Shown here piece by piece: positions 1 through 7,815 of a stretch of DNA of 64,000 nt. This stretch comes from Pacificitalea sp040119125 (lineage in GTDB: Bacteria; Pseudomonadota; Alphaproteobacteria; Rhodobacterales; Rhodobacteraceae): positions 124,001 through 188,000 of the forward strand of contig JBEDTR010000007.1 in assembly GCA_040119125.1 (NCBI GenBank), given 5' to 3'. Position 1 is the stretch's first letter; every line of letters starts with the position of its first letter. Made by a program: the position numbers and the translations under genes. Under the pieces are notes generated by a model. That model saw only the letters and a list, made by a program, of their open reading frames with translations. It was not told the origin of the DNA and made no database searches.

Positions 1-663
1 CTGGTCCAGAACAACCCCGGCAATTTTGCCAGCTACGCACGCCAATATTCCGCCTCCGGCTCCCGCGCGAATGGGGGCCGCGTGCCGCAGGCCGTGCCGC
101 TGAGCAACCTGCCCCCGGCCCTGTCGCAGCAATTCCTGCAACTGCGCCCTGGTCAGGTCACCGCGCCCATTCCGTTGCCCAACGCGCTGGCGCTGTTTCA
201 GCTTAGCGCGATCCGGGAAACCGGACGCGCCGATGCTGGCGCCGCGCAGGTCAGCTATATGCAATATCTGATCCCCGGTGGCCGCACCGCCGAGACGCTT
301 GGCCGGGCGCGCCAGATCTCGGACCGGCTGGACACCTGCAATGATCTCTATGCCATCAACAAGGGTCAGGACCCGGCACGGCTGGTCGTGTCTGAGCCGG
401 TGAGCGCCAACCAACTGCCCGCCGATGTGGCGCTGGAGCTGGCGAAGCTGGACGAGAACGAGACCTCCGCCACGCTGACGCGCGGCAATGCGCTGGTGCT
501 GACGATGCTGTGTTCGCGCACCGCGCCGCGGGCCGCCGACGCCGACGCCGAACCGGTCGACCGCGAAGCGCTTGGCAACCGGCTGGTCAATGAGCGCGTC
601 GCGCAGCTGTCGGATGGCTATCTGGCGGAACTGCGCGCCAATGCGATCATCCGCCTCCCGTGA
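1..663 (+). CDS. surA: Periplasmic chaperone / peptidyl-prolyl isomerase SurA, C-terminal part
   Basis: The reading frame is open from the first base of the window and ends at TGA 661-663, so the 5' part lies outside. The visible 220 residues hold the end of a parvulin-type rotamase domain: a 'YSASGSRANGGRVP' stretch, then 'LPPALSQQFLQLRPGQVTAP', the usual parvulin pattern in which the product is presented as an outer-membrane-protein folding factor. A second, degenerate parvulin-like segment follows. The gene ends 7 bases before pdxA and is followed by rsmA, the common lptD-surA-pdxA-rsmA order of proteobacteria. That context supports SurA over a generic PpiC-type isomerase. The protein should be periplasmic; its signal peptide is not visible. 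Confidence 0.85.
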   Translation: MVQNNPGNFASYARQYSASGSRANGGRVPQAVPLSNLPPALSQQFLQLRPGQVTAPIPLPNALALFQLSAIRETGRADAGAAQVSYMQYLIPGGRTAETLGRARQISDRLDTCNDLYAINKGQDPARLVVSEPVSANQLPADVALELAKLDENETSATLTRGNALVLTMLCSRTAPRAADADAEPVDREALGNRLVNERVAQLSDGYLAELRANAIIRLP

Positions 664-670
664 TCGGGCG

Positions 671-1690
671 ATGAGCACCCCCCTCACCCCATCGCACGCC
701 GCCCCGCTGCCGCCGCTGGCCATGACCTGTGGCGAGCCTGCGGGCGTCGGGCCGGAAATCGCCGCCTCCGCCTGGGCACGCCTGGGCGGGCGGCTGCCGT
801 TTTTCTGGATCGGTGATCCTGCGCATCTGCCTGCTGGCACACCGGTGCGCGAAATCGCCCGTCCCGAAGATGCGCTGCGCGTCGCGGGATCAGGCTTGCC
901 AGTGCTGCCGCATGCCTTTCCCGGCGCCGCTGTGCCGGGGGAGCCTCAGCCCGCCCATGCCGCCGAGGTCATCGCCGTCATCGCCCGCGCGGTTGAGCTG
1001 ACCCAAAGCGGTGCGGCCTCCGGCGTCGTGACCTGCCCCATCAACAAAAAAGCGCTGAAGGATGGCGCGGGTTTCGCCTATCCCGGCCATACCGAATATC
1101 TCGCCGCACTTGGGGGCGTGGACCGCGTGGTGATGATGCTGGCCTGTGACGCGCTGAAGGTCGTGCCGGTTACCATCCATATCCCAGTGTCCGAAGTGCC
1201 CGGCGCCCTGACCCGCGCATTGCTGTCCGACACGATCCGCATCACCCATGCCGCGCTGCGCCGGGATTTCGGCCTCGACAATCCCCGGCTGGCCGTCACC
1301 GGCCTGAACCCCCATGCGGGCGAAGGCGGCGCGATGGGCCATGAGGATGGCGCCCTGATCGCGCCTGTGCTGACCGCCCTGCGCGCCGAAGGCATGGCGC
1401 TGACCGGCCCGCATCCCGCCGACACGATGTTCCACGCCGGCGCGCGCAGCCGCTATGACGCCGCCATCGCCATGTATCACGATCAGGCGCTGATCCCGAT
1501 CAAGACGCTGGATTTCGCAGGCGGGGTCAATGTGACGCTGGGCCTGCCCTTCGTGCGCACCTCGCCCGATCACGGCACGGCCTTTGATATCGCAGGCACC
1601 GGCGTGGCGGATGATACCTCGCTGATCGAGGCGCTGAAGCTCGCCGACCGCATGGCCCGTGCCCGCGCTGCCGATCGCGGCGCGCAGTGA
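671..1690 (+). CDS. pdxA: 4-hydroxythreonine-4-phosphate dehydrogenase PdxA
   Basis: 339 residues, the normal length. PdxA oxidises 4-phosphohydroxy-L-threonine with NAD(P)+ in the DXP-dependent pyridoxal 5'-phosphate pathway in the cytoplasm. Visible motifs are 'TCGEPAGVGPEIA' near the N-terminus, 'GHTEYLA' with a metal-binding His, and 'MYHDQALIPIK' followed by 'FVRTSPDHGTAFDIAGTG' at the C-terminus. The start is ATG 671, 7 bases after the surA stop; a longer frame from 572 would lie inside surA and has no family match in its extra N-terminus. The short gap implies co-transcription with surA. Confidence 0.95.
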   Translation: MSTPLTPSHAAPLPPLAMTCGEPAGVGPEIAASAWARLGGRLPFFWIGDPAHLPAGTPVREIARPEDALRVAGSGLPVLPHAFPGAAVPGEPQPAHAAEVIAVIARAVELTQSGAASGVVTCPINKKALKDGAGFAYPGHTEYLAALGGVDRVVMMLACDALKVVPVTIHIPVSEVPGALTRALLSDTIRITHAALRRDFGLDNPRLAVTGLNPHAGEGGAMGHEDGALIAPVLTALRAEGMALTGPHPADTMFHAGARSRYDAAIAMYHDQALIPIKTLDFAGGVNVTLGLPFVRTSPDHGTAFDIAGTGVADDTSLIEALKLADRMARARAADRGAQ

Positions 1691-1810
1691 TCCCACCGGG
1701 CGCGGGGCGTCCGCGCTAGACCCGCCCCGCCCAGCGGAGTATTCGGACCGGACGAAGCCCCCGCCCCGGCCCTCTCCGGTCACAGCGGGCGTTCACCTGA
1801 AAGGACCCCC

Positions 1811-2662
1811 ATGGCGGCAATCGACGGTCTGCCCCCGCTGCGCGAGGTGATTGCCACGCATGAGCTGGCGGCAAAGAAATCTCTGGGCCAGAACTTCCTG
1901 CTCGATCTTAACCTGACCGCCCGCATCGCGCGGGTGCCGGGCGATCTGAGCGGCGCTGATGTGCTGGAGGTCGGCCCCGGCCCCGGCGGGCTGACCCGTG
2001 GTCTGCTGGCCGAGGGCGCGCGCCGTGTGCTGGCCATTGAGAAGGACGCCCGCTGCCTGCCCGCTCTGGCCGAAATCGGTGACGCCTATCCGGGCCGTTT
2101 GCAGGTGCTCGAAGGCGACGCGCTGGCCATCGATCCGCTGGCGCATCTGAGCGCGCCGATCCATGTGGTCGCCAACCTGCCTTATAATGTTGGGACCGAA
2201 TTGCTGATCCGTTGGCTGACCCCCGCCGCGTGGCCGCCCTACTGGTCCAGTCTGACGCTGATGTTCCAGCGCGAAGTGGCCGAACGCATCGTAGCCCAGC
2301 CGGGCGACAAACATTACGGCCGCCTCGCCGTGCTGGCCCAATGGAAATGCGAGGCCCGCATCGCGCTGACCCTCCCGCCCGAGGCGTTCTCCCCCCCGCC
2401 CAAGGTCCGCTCCGCCGTCGTCCACCTGCGCCCGCGCCCCGCGCCGCTCTACCCCGCTGATCCCGCGGTGCTCAGCCGCGTGGTCGCCGCCGGGTTCAAC
2501 CAGCGCCGCAAAATGCTGCGCGCCTCGCTCAAAGGCGTCGCGCCGAACATCGAAGCCCTGCTGGAACAGGCCGGCATCGCCCCCACCGACCGCGCCGAAC
2601 GCATCGACATCGAACGCTTCGCCGCGCTGGCACGGCTGGTCGCAGCGCAGCAGGCCGGATGA
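1811..2662 (+). CDS. rsmA: 16S rRNA (adenine(1518)-N6/adenine(1519)-N6)-dimethyltransferase RsmA (KsgA)
   Basis: 283 residues, typical for the family. It dimethylates two adjacent adenosines near the 3' end of 16S rRNA during late 30S assembly, using S-adenosylmethionine. 'KKSLGQNFL' opens the methyltransferase fold, 'VLEVGPGPGGLT' is the SAM-binding loop and 'NLPYNVGTELL' carries the NLPY catalytic motif. The C-terminal part has the expected 'FNQRRKMLRASLK' segment of the small helical domain. An 'AAAGGAC' ribosome-binding site lies 5 bases before ATG 1811. It follows pdxA after about 120 bases, the usual order. Confidence 0.96.
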   Translation: MAAIDGLPPLREVIATHELAAKKSLGQNFLLDLNLTARIARVPGDLSGADVLEVGPGPGGLTRGLLAEGARRVLAIEKDARCLPALAEIGDAYPGRLQVLEGDALAIDPLAHLSAPIHVVANLPYNVGTELLIRWLTPAAWPPYWSSLTLMFQREVAERIVAQPGDKHYGRLAVLAQWKCEARIALTLPPEAFSPPPKVRSAVVHLRPRPAPLYPADPAVLSRVVAAGFNQRRKMLRASLKGVAPNIEALLEQAGIAPTDRAERIDIERFAALARLVAAQQAG

Positions 2663-2694
2663 GGTTGACCCTGACGCGCCGATGGTAACCCCGC

Positions 2695-2799
2695 ATGTCC
2701 AATGAAAAAGATCCGTTCGAACATTGGGCCGATTTGATGAACAAGGCGCATGGCTACGCTGGGGTGTTTGCCTCCGTCAGGCAAATCCGCAGGCAGTGA
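2695..2799 (+). CDS. Possible 34-residue peptide, unrecognised
   Basis: A short open frame (ATG 2695 to TGA 2797-2799) begins 'MSNEKDPFEHWADLMNKAHG' and is fairly hydrophilic. There is no clear ribosome-binding site before it. It lies at the edge of a stretch that is less GC-rich than its surroundings. It may be a gene remnant or chance; I do not recognise it. Confidence 0.2.
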   Translation: MSNEKDPFEHWADLMNKAHGYAGVFASVRQIRRQ

Positions 2800-2851
2800 T
2801 GTCGGTGTGTCATAAATGGCCGTGCCAATAGGCCCTGTCCGTGAATCTATT

Positions 2852-2880
2852 TTGACATTACGGGTTCGAATATTTCATCT
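2852..2880 (+). promoter_or_regulatory. Possible sigma70-type promoter for the small membrane protein
   Basis: TTGACA at 2852-2857 is a perfect -35 element, but the hexamer 17 bases later (TCATCT, 2875-2880) is a poor -10. A second candidate pair, TTGAAA 2914-2919 with TTTTAT 2936-2941, is closer to the gene. Either could serve the gene at 2956. Confidence 0.3.
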
Positions 2881-2955
2881 TTTAAAACACCGCCCGCTAT
2901 TGCGTAACGACAATTGAAATCGATAGTTACCATACTTTTATAGAAAGCTCCGCTC

Positions 2956-3348
2956 ATGCATAAAACCCTTGCGTCCGGGTTCGCCAGCATCCTCTCGGTC
3001 CTTCACTTCATAGCAGCTTTGTTGCTTATGGTGGCCGTTATAGCGGTTGTCTTCGGCATGGGTGGTTCCGCGAATCTGGCGCAGATCTTTGTCTCCGGCC
3101 TCGGTGCAATTTTGGGTTACGTCCTTCTCTTTGGCCTTCTGTCGACGATCATTCGTATCAACCAAAACCTCGAAAGAATTGCCGACGCGAGCGACATAAT
3201 GGCAAGCCAACAGGAGGCTTTCGCTTCCACCATGAAAAGCGTGATCTCAGTTCAGTCCGGAAAAAGCAAAGAGGCTGTCATTCAGGTTCGCACGCGGGCG
3301 GACGAAGATCGTGACCATGAGCCTCTGGCAAATGTCACCCGTCAATAA
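2956..3348 (+). CDS. Small membrane protein, unrecognised
   Basis: 130 residues from ATG 2956, with only a weak purine-rich ribosome-binding site (AGAAAG). Two hydrophobic segments are visible, about residues 8-35 ('FIAALLLMVAVIAVVFGM') and 43-65 ('FVSGLGAILGYVLLFGLL'). A hydrophilic C-terminal half of about 65 residues follows and is probably cytoplasmic and helical. I recognise no family. The gene and its upstream region are clearly less GC-rich and use more varied third positions than rsmA on one side and the DUF4167 gene on the other. It is monocistronic, with no other plus-strand gene for 4 kb, and could be a recent arrival or a fast-evolving accessory gene. Confidence 0.6.
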   Translation: MHKTLASGFASILSVLHFIAALLLMVAVIAVVFGMGGSANLAQIFVSGLGAILGYVLLFGLLSTIIRINQNLERIADASDIMASQQEAFASTMKSVISVQSGKSKEAVIQVRTRADEDRDHEPLANVTRQ

Positions 3349-3595
3349 TCTGACGTCGGTAGCGAAACTTGCTGCCATATCGCTACGGACCCGCGCTGTC
3401 TTGTGAAAGTGGCCCGATAGCAGCGCGCCCCCGCTCGTCTACCGCATTGGTCCGTATCTCTGCCCCTCTGCGGGGCGCGCCGCTTCATCAAGCCTGTCAT
3501 TCGCCGAGCAGGAGAGCTCAGCGAAAACGCAAGGCCTGTCCGATCGGCGAAATGCCTTTTCTTTTGGGGGGAAATTGACGTCCCCACGCATGCAA
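3349..3595 (+). other. Intergenic stretch between convergent genes
   Basis: Lies between the small membrane protein gene and the terminator of the DUF4167 gene. I see no RNA gene or convincing ORF; short frames here lack ribosome-binding sites and family resemblance. Confidence 0.6.
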
Positions 3596-3625
3596 AAAGC
3601 GCGCCCCGAGGGACGCGCCTTTTAA
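3596..3625 (-). terminator. Intrinsic terminator of the DUF4167 gene
   Basis: Read on the minus strand, a GC-rich hairpin (GCGCG arm, CCC/GGG inner pairs, CGCGC arm) is followed directly by TTTTT. It starts about 20 bases after the stop codon of the gene at 3645. On the plus strand the hairpin is followed by CTTTT, so it may act weakly in both directions. Confidence 0.8.
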
Positions 3626-3644
3626 AACCATACCATCGAATGGA

Positions 3645-4694
3645 TCAGCCGGCGGCTTCTGACGGGTTGTCGGAAGTCGGGGTGTTATCCGCAGATGCGG
3701 CTGATTTCGCGGATCGGGAAGCCTTGGGCTTTGCGTCGGCTGCGCCATCTTCGGCCTTGGGGGCGTCGGATTTCTTGGCACGAGGCTTGCGCGGGGCGCG
3801 GGGCTTGCGTGCCGGTTTCTCGGCTTTCGGCTCCGTGTGGGCATCGTCAGCGCTGGCATCCGCGCGCGGCGCGCCGCCCGTTTGATCGCCCGTTTGCGCA
3901 TCCGAAGACGCCGCCGTCGTGCTGCCTGCATCCGCATTCACGCCAGAGGCGGTATCAGACGTATTTGCGTCAGACCTGTCCTGCTGCGCCTTCGCGGTGC
4001 CGCTTTCGGGGGTTTCGACCAGACCGCTATCGCTGCGCGTGTCTTCGGCAAAGTCGATCACATCATCCGTGCGGGGTTTGCGCCGGGACCGGGTGTTGGC
4101 GTTTGAACCATCGCGCTCACCACCCTGATCCGAGTTGCGATCATTTTGGCGGTCGTTCTGACGGTCGTTCTGGCGATTGTCCTGCCGGTCGTTTTGCCGG
4201 TCATTCGAACGATTATCTTGCCGGTCGTTCTGACGGTCATTCGACCGGTTATCCTGACGATCGTTCTGGCGGTCATTGCCACGATCATTCTGGCGGCCGT
4301 CCTGGCGGTTATCTTGGCGATTGTCCTGCCGATTATCTTGGCGGTCATTCTGCCGATTATCCTGCCGATTATCCTGCCGGTCGTTCTGCCGATCATTCTG
4401 GCCCGAGCCGCCGTTCTGCTGATCTTGCTGATCGCGCCGGGCATCCTGCTCGCGTTGCGCTTCGCCCTGCATCCGGGTGTAATGTTCGGCATGCTGCTGG
4501 AAGTTCTCCGCCGCCACGCGATCATTGCTCAGCTGGGCATCGCGCGCCAATTGAGTGTATTTCTCGATGATCTGCTGTGGCGTGCCGCGCACCTTGCCTT
4601 CCGGCCCGGAACTGTCAAAGACCCGGTTGGTGATATTGCCCATGGAGCGCGAGCGGTTCGACTTCGAACGCGAACGTGACTTGGATGATCTCAT
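3645..4694 (-). CDS. DUF4167 domain protein with long Asn/Asp/Arg/Gln repeat tract
   Basis: 349 residues from ATG 4694. The N-terminus is Arg/Ser-rich and is followed by the conserved DUF4167 core (residues about 18-85, including 'VRGTPQQIIEKYTQLARDA' and 'NFQQHAEHYTRM'). Residues 99-187 are an almost uninterrupted tract of NDRQ/DNRQ units, and the rest is an acidic and then Ala/Lys-rich disordered tail with 'KPRAPRKPRAKK'. DUF4167 proteins are alphaproteobacterial; their role is unknown to me, though the basic disordered ends suggest nucleic acid binding. A longer upstream frame to 4835 has no family match, which is why ATG 4694 was chosen. The gene has its own terminator. Confidence 0.85.
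   Translation of the reverse strand: MRSSKSRSRSKSNRSRSMGNITNRVFDSSGPEGKVRGTPQQIIEKYTQLARDAQLSNDRVAAENFQQHAEHYTRMQGEAQREQDARRDQQDQQNGGSGQNDRQNDRQDNRQDNRQNDRQDNRQDNRQDNRQDGRQNDRGNDRQNDRQDNRSNDRQNDRQDNRSNDRQNDRQDNRQNDRQNDRQNDRNSDQGGERDGSNANTRSRRKPRTDDVIDFAEDTRSDSGLVETPESGTAKAQQDRSDANTSDTASGVNADAGSTTAASSDAQTGDQTGGAPRADASADDAHTEPKAEKPARKPRAPRKPRAKKSDAPKAEDGAADAKPKASRSAKSAASADNTPTSDNPSEAAG
4134..4400 (-). repeat. In-frame short tandem repeats encoding NDRQ/DNRQ units
   Basis: About 270 bases of imperfect 12- and 24-base units (plus strand pattern TCGTTCTGACGG / TTATCCTGCCGA) encode residues 99-187 of the DUF4167 protein. Such a tract should vary in length between strains by slippage or recombination while keeping frame, because all units are multiples of three. 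Confidence 0.85.
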
Positions 4695-4864
4695 GTTGAT
4701 TTCGGTCCGCCTTGTTGCGGTTTTGCCTGACCCGTGCGCGCCACCGGCGCGGTGCCTTTCAGATCGGACTTTGTTATGGCGTTGGGCGGGGGGACATGAC
4801 CTGTCCTGCATCCCACTTAGGGCCTGACTAATCACGCGATGCCCTGCATGACAAGGGAAAATAT

Positions 4865-4898
4865 GGGGTTTGCGGTAAAACTACCGCCATTTTGCCCC
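4865..4898 (-). terminator. Possible terminator hairpin downstream of prmC
   Basis: GCGGTA (4872-4877) and TACCGC (4882-4887) form a perfect 6-bp stem with a 4-base loop, flanked by GGGG and CCCC that could extend it. It begins just after the prmC stop codon. The T-run is on the plus-strand side, so termination of the minus-strand transcript is uncertain. Confidence 0.35.
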
Positions 4899-5786
4899 TC
4901 AATCGGACTGAAACACAGCTTCCTGCGCTGTAGGGTTTGTGGCCTTGCGGCCCGTCACGACCCGGTCCCTGCCATCAAGATCGGGGATCACTTGCGTTCG
5001 GTCAAGCCCGGCTGCCTGAAATAATGCAAGAACCGCCGCGCCCTGGGTCGGGCCGATCTCGACCATCAGCCAACCGCCGGGGCGCAGATGGGCGGGCGCC
5101 TGCGCCGCGATCAAGCGATAGGCCGCCAGCCCGTCGCCGCCGTCCGTCAGCGCGCCATGCGGCTCCCAATCGCGCACATCGGGGGCAAGGTCCGGCATCT
5201 CGGCGGCGGCAATATAAGGCGGGTTCGACACGATCAGATCGAAGCCTCCGGTCACCGCGCCAAGCCAGTCCGACACCTTGATTTCTGCGCGCGCGGCCAG
5301 TCCCAGCGCCTGCGCATTGCCGCGTGCCACGGCGCAGGCAGGCTCCGACACATCGACCCCCAGCCCCGTGGCCTCCCGCCGCTCGGCCAGCAAGCTCAAC
5401 AGGATCGCGCCAGTCCCGGTGCCAAGGTCGAGCACCCGCGCAAATGGCACGTCCAGCGCGGCGGCGACCAGCGTTTCAGTATCGGGGCGCGGATCAAGCA
5501 CATCGCGCGTCACCCGAAACCGCCGCCCGTAGAACTCCCGACCGCCCACGATCTGCGCCACCGGCTGACGCGCCCGCCGCGCCGCCACTGCCGCATCGAA
5601 CCGGCTGGCGGCCTGCGCCGGCAGCGGATCGGGACCCAGCAGGGTCAACCGCCCCATCGCCACCCCCAGCGCATGCGCCATCAGGTGTCGCGCGTCGCGG
5701 GCGGGATCGGGAATGCCTGCCGCCCGCAGCGCACGGGTCGCCCCCGCCAGCGCGGCGTTAACGCTCAGCGCCGGGTCCACGCTCAC
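4899..5786 (-). CDS. prmC: Release factor glutamine methyltransferase PrmC (HemK)
   Basis: 295 residues. It methylates the Gln of the GGQ motif of release factors RF1 and RF2, raising termination efficiency. The N-terminal helical domain is followed by the SAM-binding loop 'VLDLGTGTGAILL' (about residue 115) and the catalytic 'SNPPYIA' (about residue 185), both diagnostic. The ATG overlaps the prfA stop by 4 bases (ATGA), so it is translationally coupled to its own substrate's gene, a widespread arrangement. Confidence 0.95.
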   Translation of the reverse strand: MSVDPALSVNAALAGATRALRAAGIPDPARDARHLMAHALGVAMGRLTLLGPDPLPAQAASRFDAAVAARRARQPVAQIVGGREFYGRRFRVTRDVLDPRPDTETLVAAALDVPFARVLDLGTGTGAILLSLLAERREATGLGVDVSEPACAVARGNAQALGLAARAEIKVSDWLGAVTGGFDLIVSNPPYIAAAEMPDLAPDVRDWEPHGALTDGGDGLAAYRLIAAQAPAHLRPGGWLMVEIGPTQGAAVLALFQAAGLDRTQVIPDLDGRDRVVTGRKATNPTAQEAVFQSD

Positions 5787-6841
5787 GCGCCCATATCCGC
5801 CAGCTTGCGCGCCTGATCGTCGGAAATCAGCGCATCGATGATGTCGTCCAGATCGCCCTGCATCACCTGATCGAGCTTATAGAGCGTCAGGTTGATGCGG
5901 TGATCGGTCATGCGGCCTTGGGGGAAATTATAGGTGCGGATGCGCTCCGAGCGGTCGCCCGAGCCGACCTGCGCCCGGCGATCAGCGGCGCGGGCATCGT
6001 CGACGCGGCTGCGCTCCATATCGTAGAGCCGCGCGCGCAGCACCTGCATGGCGATCTCGCGGTTGCGGTGCTGGGATTTCTCGGAGGAGGTCACCACGAT
6101 CCCGGTCGGCACATGGGTGATGCGCACGGCAGAATCAGTCGTGTTCACATGCTGACCGCCGGCGCCGCTGGCCCGCATCGTATCAATGCGCAGATCGCCC
6201 GCATCAATGGCCACATCAACCTCTTCGGCCTCGGGCAGCACGGCCACCGTCGCGGCAGAGGTATGGATGCGCCCGCCGCTTTCGGTCGCCGGGACGCGCT
6301 GCACCCGGTGCACGCCACTTTCGAATTTCATCCGGGCAAAGACACCCTCGCCCCCGATCCGGGCCGTGGCTTCCTTGATGCCGCCCAGCTCCGTCTCGGT
6401 GTAATCAATGGGCTCGAAGCTCCAGCCATGCGCCTCGGCGTGGCGCTGGTACATGCGCCACAGATCGGCGGCAAACAGCGCTGCTTCCTCGCCGCCGGTA
6501 CCGGGCCGGATCTCGATCATCGCGGGGCGGGCATCGGCGCTATCGCGGGGCAGCAGCGCCAGTTGCACGGCATGTTCCAGATCGGGAAGCTGCGCGCGCA
6601 GGCCCGGCAATTCGGCCTCGGCCAGCTCCGCCATTTCGGGGTCCGACGCCAGCGCCTCGGCCTCGGTCAGCTCGGTCCGGCAGCGGCGCCACGCGTCGAT
6701 CGCGCCCACCACCGGCTTCAACTCCGCATATTCGCGGGCGAGCGCCACGATTTCGGCGCCATCCGTGCCGCCTCCGGCCATCTTCGCTTCGAGAAACTCG
6801 AAACGAGCGATGATCTCATGCAATCTGTCCTCGGGAACCAT
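5783..6841 (-). CDS. prfA: Peptide chain release factor 1
   Basis: 352 residues. RF1 reads UAA and UAG stop codons and triggers peptidyl-tRNA hydrolysis. The stop-codon recognition tripeptide PAT is visible in 'RVPATESGGRIHTS', and the catalytic GGQ lies in 'GAGGQHVNTTDSAV'. The PAT motif marks RF1 and not RF2. It is the first gene of a prfA-prmC pair. The start ATG 6841 gives the usual N-terminus ('MVPEDRLHEII'). Confidence 0.96.
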   Translation of the reverse strand: MVPEDRLHEIIARFEFLEAKMAGGGTDGAEIVALAREYAELKPVVGAIDAWRRCRTELTEAEALASDPEMAELAEAELPGLRAQLPDLEHAVQLALLPRDSADARPAMIEIRPGTGGEEAALFAADLWRMYQRHAEAHGWSFEPIDYTETELGGIKEATARIGGEGVFARMKFESGVHRVQRVPATESGGRIHTSAATVAVLPEAEEVDVAIDAGDLRIDTMRASGAGGQHVNTTDSAVRITHVPTGIVVTSSEKSQHRNREIAMQVLRARLYDMERSRVDDARAADRRAQVGSGDRSERIRTYNFPQGRMTDHRINLTLYKLDQVMQGDLDDIIDALISDDQARKLADMGA

Positions 6842-6911
6842 GCGCGACGCAGTGGCTCAATCGACGCGTAGGGTCAAGATGCGACACTCCTGCGGCACGA
6901 TACGGCGCGTG

Positions 6912-7391
6912 TTAAAGCGCCGTGTCAGCCTCCAACCGCTGCAACCAGCGCTTCACCCGCGCGCCATTCACACCCATGTCGTCGCTGCCAAACCGCAGCC
7001 GAGACAGCATTTCCAGCCGTGTGCCGCCGCCGGGGGCGGGCTGCGCATCGGCGGTGATGTAGTCGGGAAACCCCCATAAGCGCGAGCGCTGCACCCATGT
7101 AATGCGCCCTTCGCCCGGCGCACCTGACAGGCGCTCGGTCCGTGGCTCAGACAGCGCGATGGCGTCGAGCCGCGACAGAACCTCGCCCGGATCGCGCCCG
7201 GGATAGAGGCGCGGCGGCATGTCACCCCCCGGCGCCACGATGAACCGGCCTTTGCCGGGCCGGGCCTCAGCGGGATCGACATGCCAGCGCTCGGGCTCAG
7301 AGGGTGCCATCCGCACCCACAGGGCGAACCCCGCGACAGCCACCAGCACGACGATCAAAACAGTCAGAACAATGCGTATCATCGCCCGCAA
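6912..7391 (-). CDS. DUF1499 family membrane-anchored protein
   Basis: 159 residues. Residues 4-27 are a single hydrophobic N-terminal segment ('IVLTVLIVVLVAVAGFALWV') that could be an uncleaved signal anchor. The rest matches the DUF1499 pattern, with 'ITWVQRSRLWGFPDYITAD' and 'LEMLSRLRFGSDDMGVNG' characteristic. The domain's function is not known to me; it is presumably periplasmic. The gene ends about 70 bases before prfA on the same strand and may be read through into it. Confidence 0.75.
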   Translation of the reverse strand: MRAMIRIVLTVLIVVLVAVAGFALWVRMAPSEPERWHVDPAEARPGKGRFIVAPGGDMPPRLYPGRDPGEVLSRLDAIALSEPRTERLSGAPGEGRITWVQRSRLWGFPDYITADAQPAPGGGTRLEMLSRLRFGSDDMGVNGARVKRWLQRLEADTAL

Positions 7392-7447
7392 TTAGCGTGC
7401 CCGCCGTCGGGAACAACCGCGCTGCGTCACGCGACCCCTGAAAACAC

Positions 7448-7475
7448 TTGCGGGATGACACGAATCGCGTATTTT
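7448..7475 (+). promoter_or_regulatory. Possible promoter for rpmF-plsX-fabH
   Basis: TTGCGG (7448-7453) and TATTTT (7470-7475) are separated by 16 bases in the divergent gap upstream of rpmF. The match is fair; no other pair in the gap is better. Confidence 0.35.
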
Positions 7476-7586
7476 CCGCGCTCCCTCGATACGACCGCTT
7501 GTATGGTCGGCGAAGGGGGCGTAAGAGGCGCCGAAGATTTATCGCACACCCCGGGGGCCAAGCCCCTCAGAGACAGAGGTTGAGAC

Positions 7587-7793
7587 ATGGCTGTCCCTCA
7601 GAATAAAGTCACCCGTTCGCGCCGCAACATGCGTCGCTCGCACGACGCGCTGGTTGCGGACAATCCCGCAGAATGCCCGAACTGCGGCGAGCTGAAGCGT
7701 CCGCACCACGTCTGTGGCGCCTGCGGCCACTACGCCGACCGTGAGGTCGTCGCTCAGGCTGACGAGGTCGATCTCGACGAAGACGCCGCCTGA
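7587..7793 (+). CDS. rpmF: 50S ribosomal protein L32
   Basis: 68 residues, 'MAVPQNKVTRSRRNMRRSHD' being the standard L32 N-terminus. A four-cysteine zinc site is intact (C30, C33, C43, C46). The C-terminus is an acidic tail. It precedes plsX by 22 bases, the classical rpmF-plsX-fab arrangement linking ribosome and membrane lipid synthesis. A 'GAGGTTGAGAC' ribosome-binding region precedes ATG 7587. Confidence 0.97.
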   Translation: MAVPQNKVTRSRRNMRRSHDALVADNPAECPNCGELKRPHHVCGACGHYADREVVAQADEVDLDEDAA

Positions 7794-7815
7794 TTTTCGG
7801 GCAGGTTGATCCAGA

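Noticed and set aside
3369..3578. Small plus-strand ORF in the gap before the DUF4167 terminator
   Set aside because: No ribosome-binding site, overlaps the other short frames equally well on the opposite strand, and composition is Pro/Arg/Ser-rich as expected by chance.
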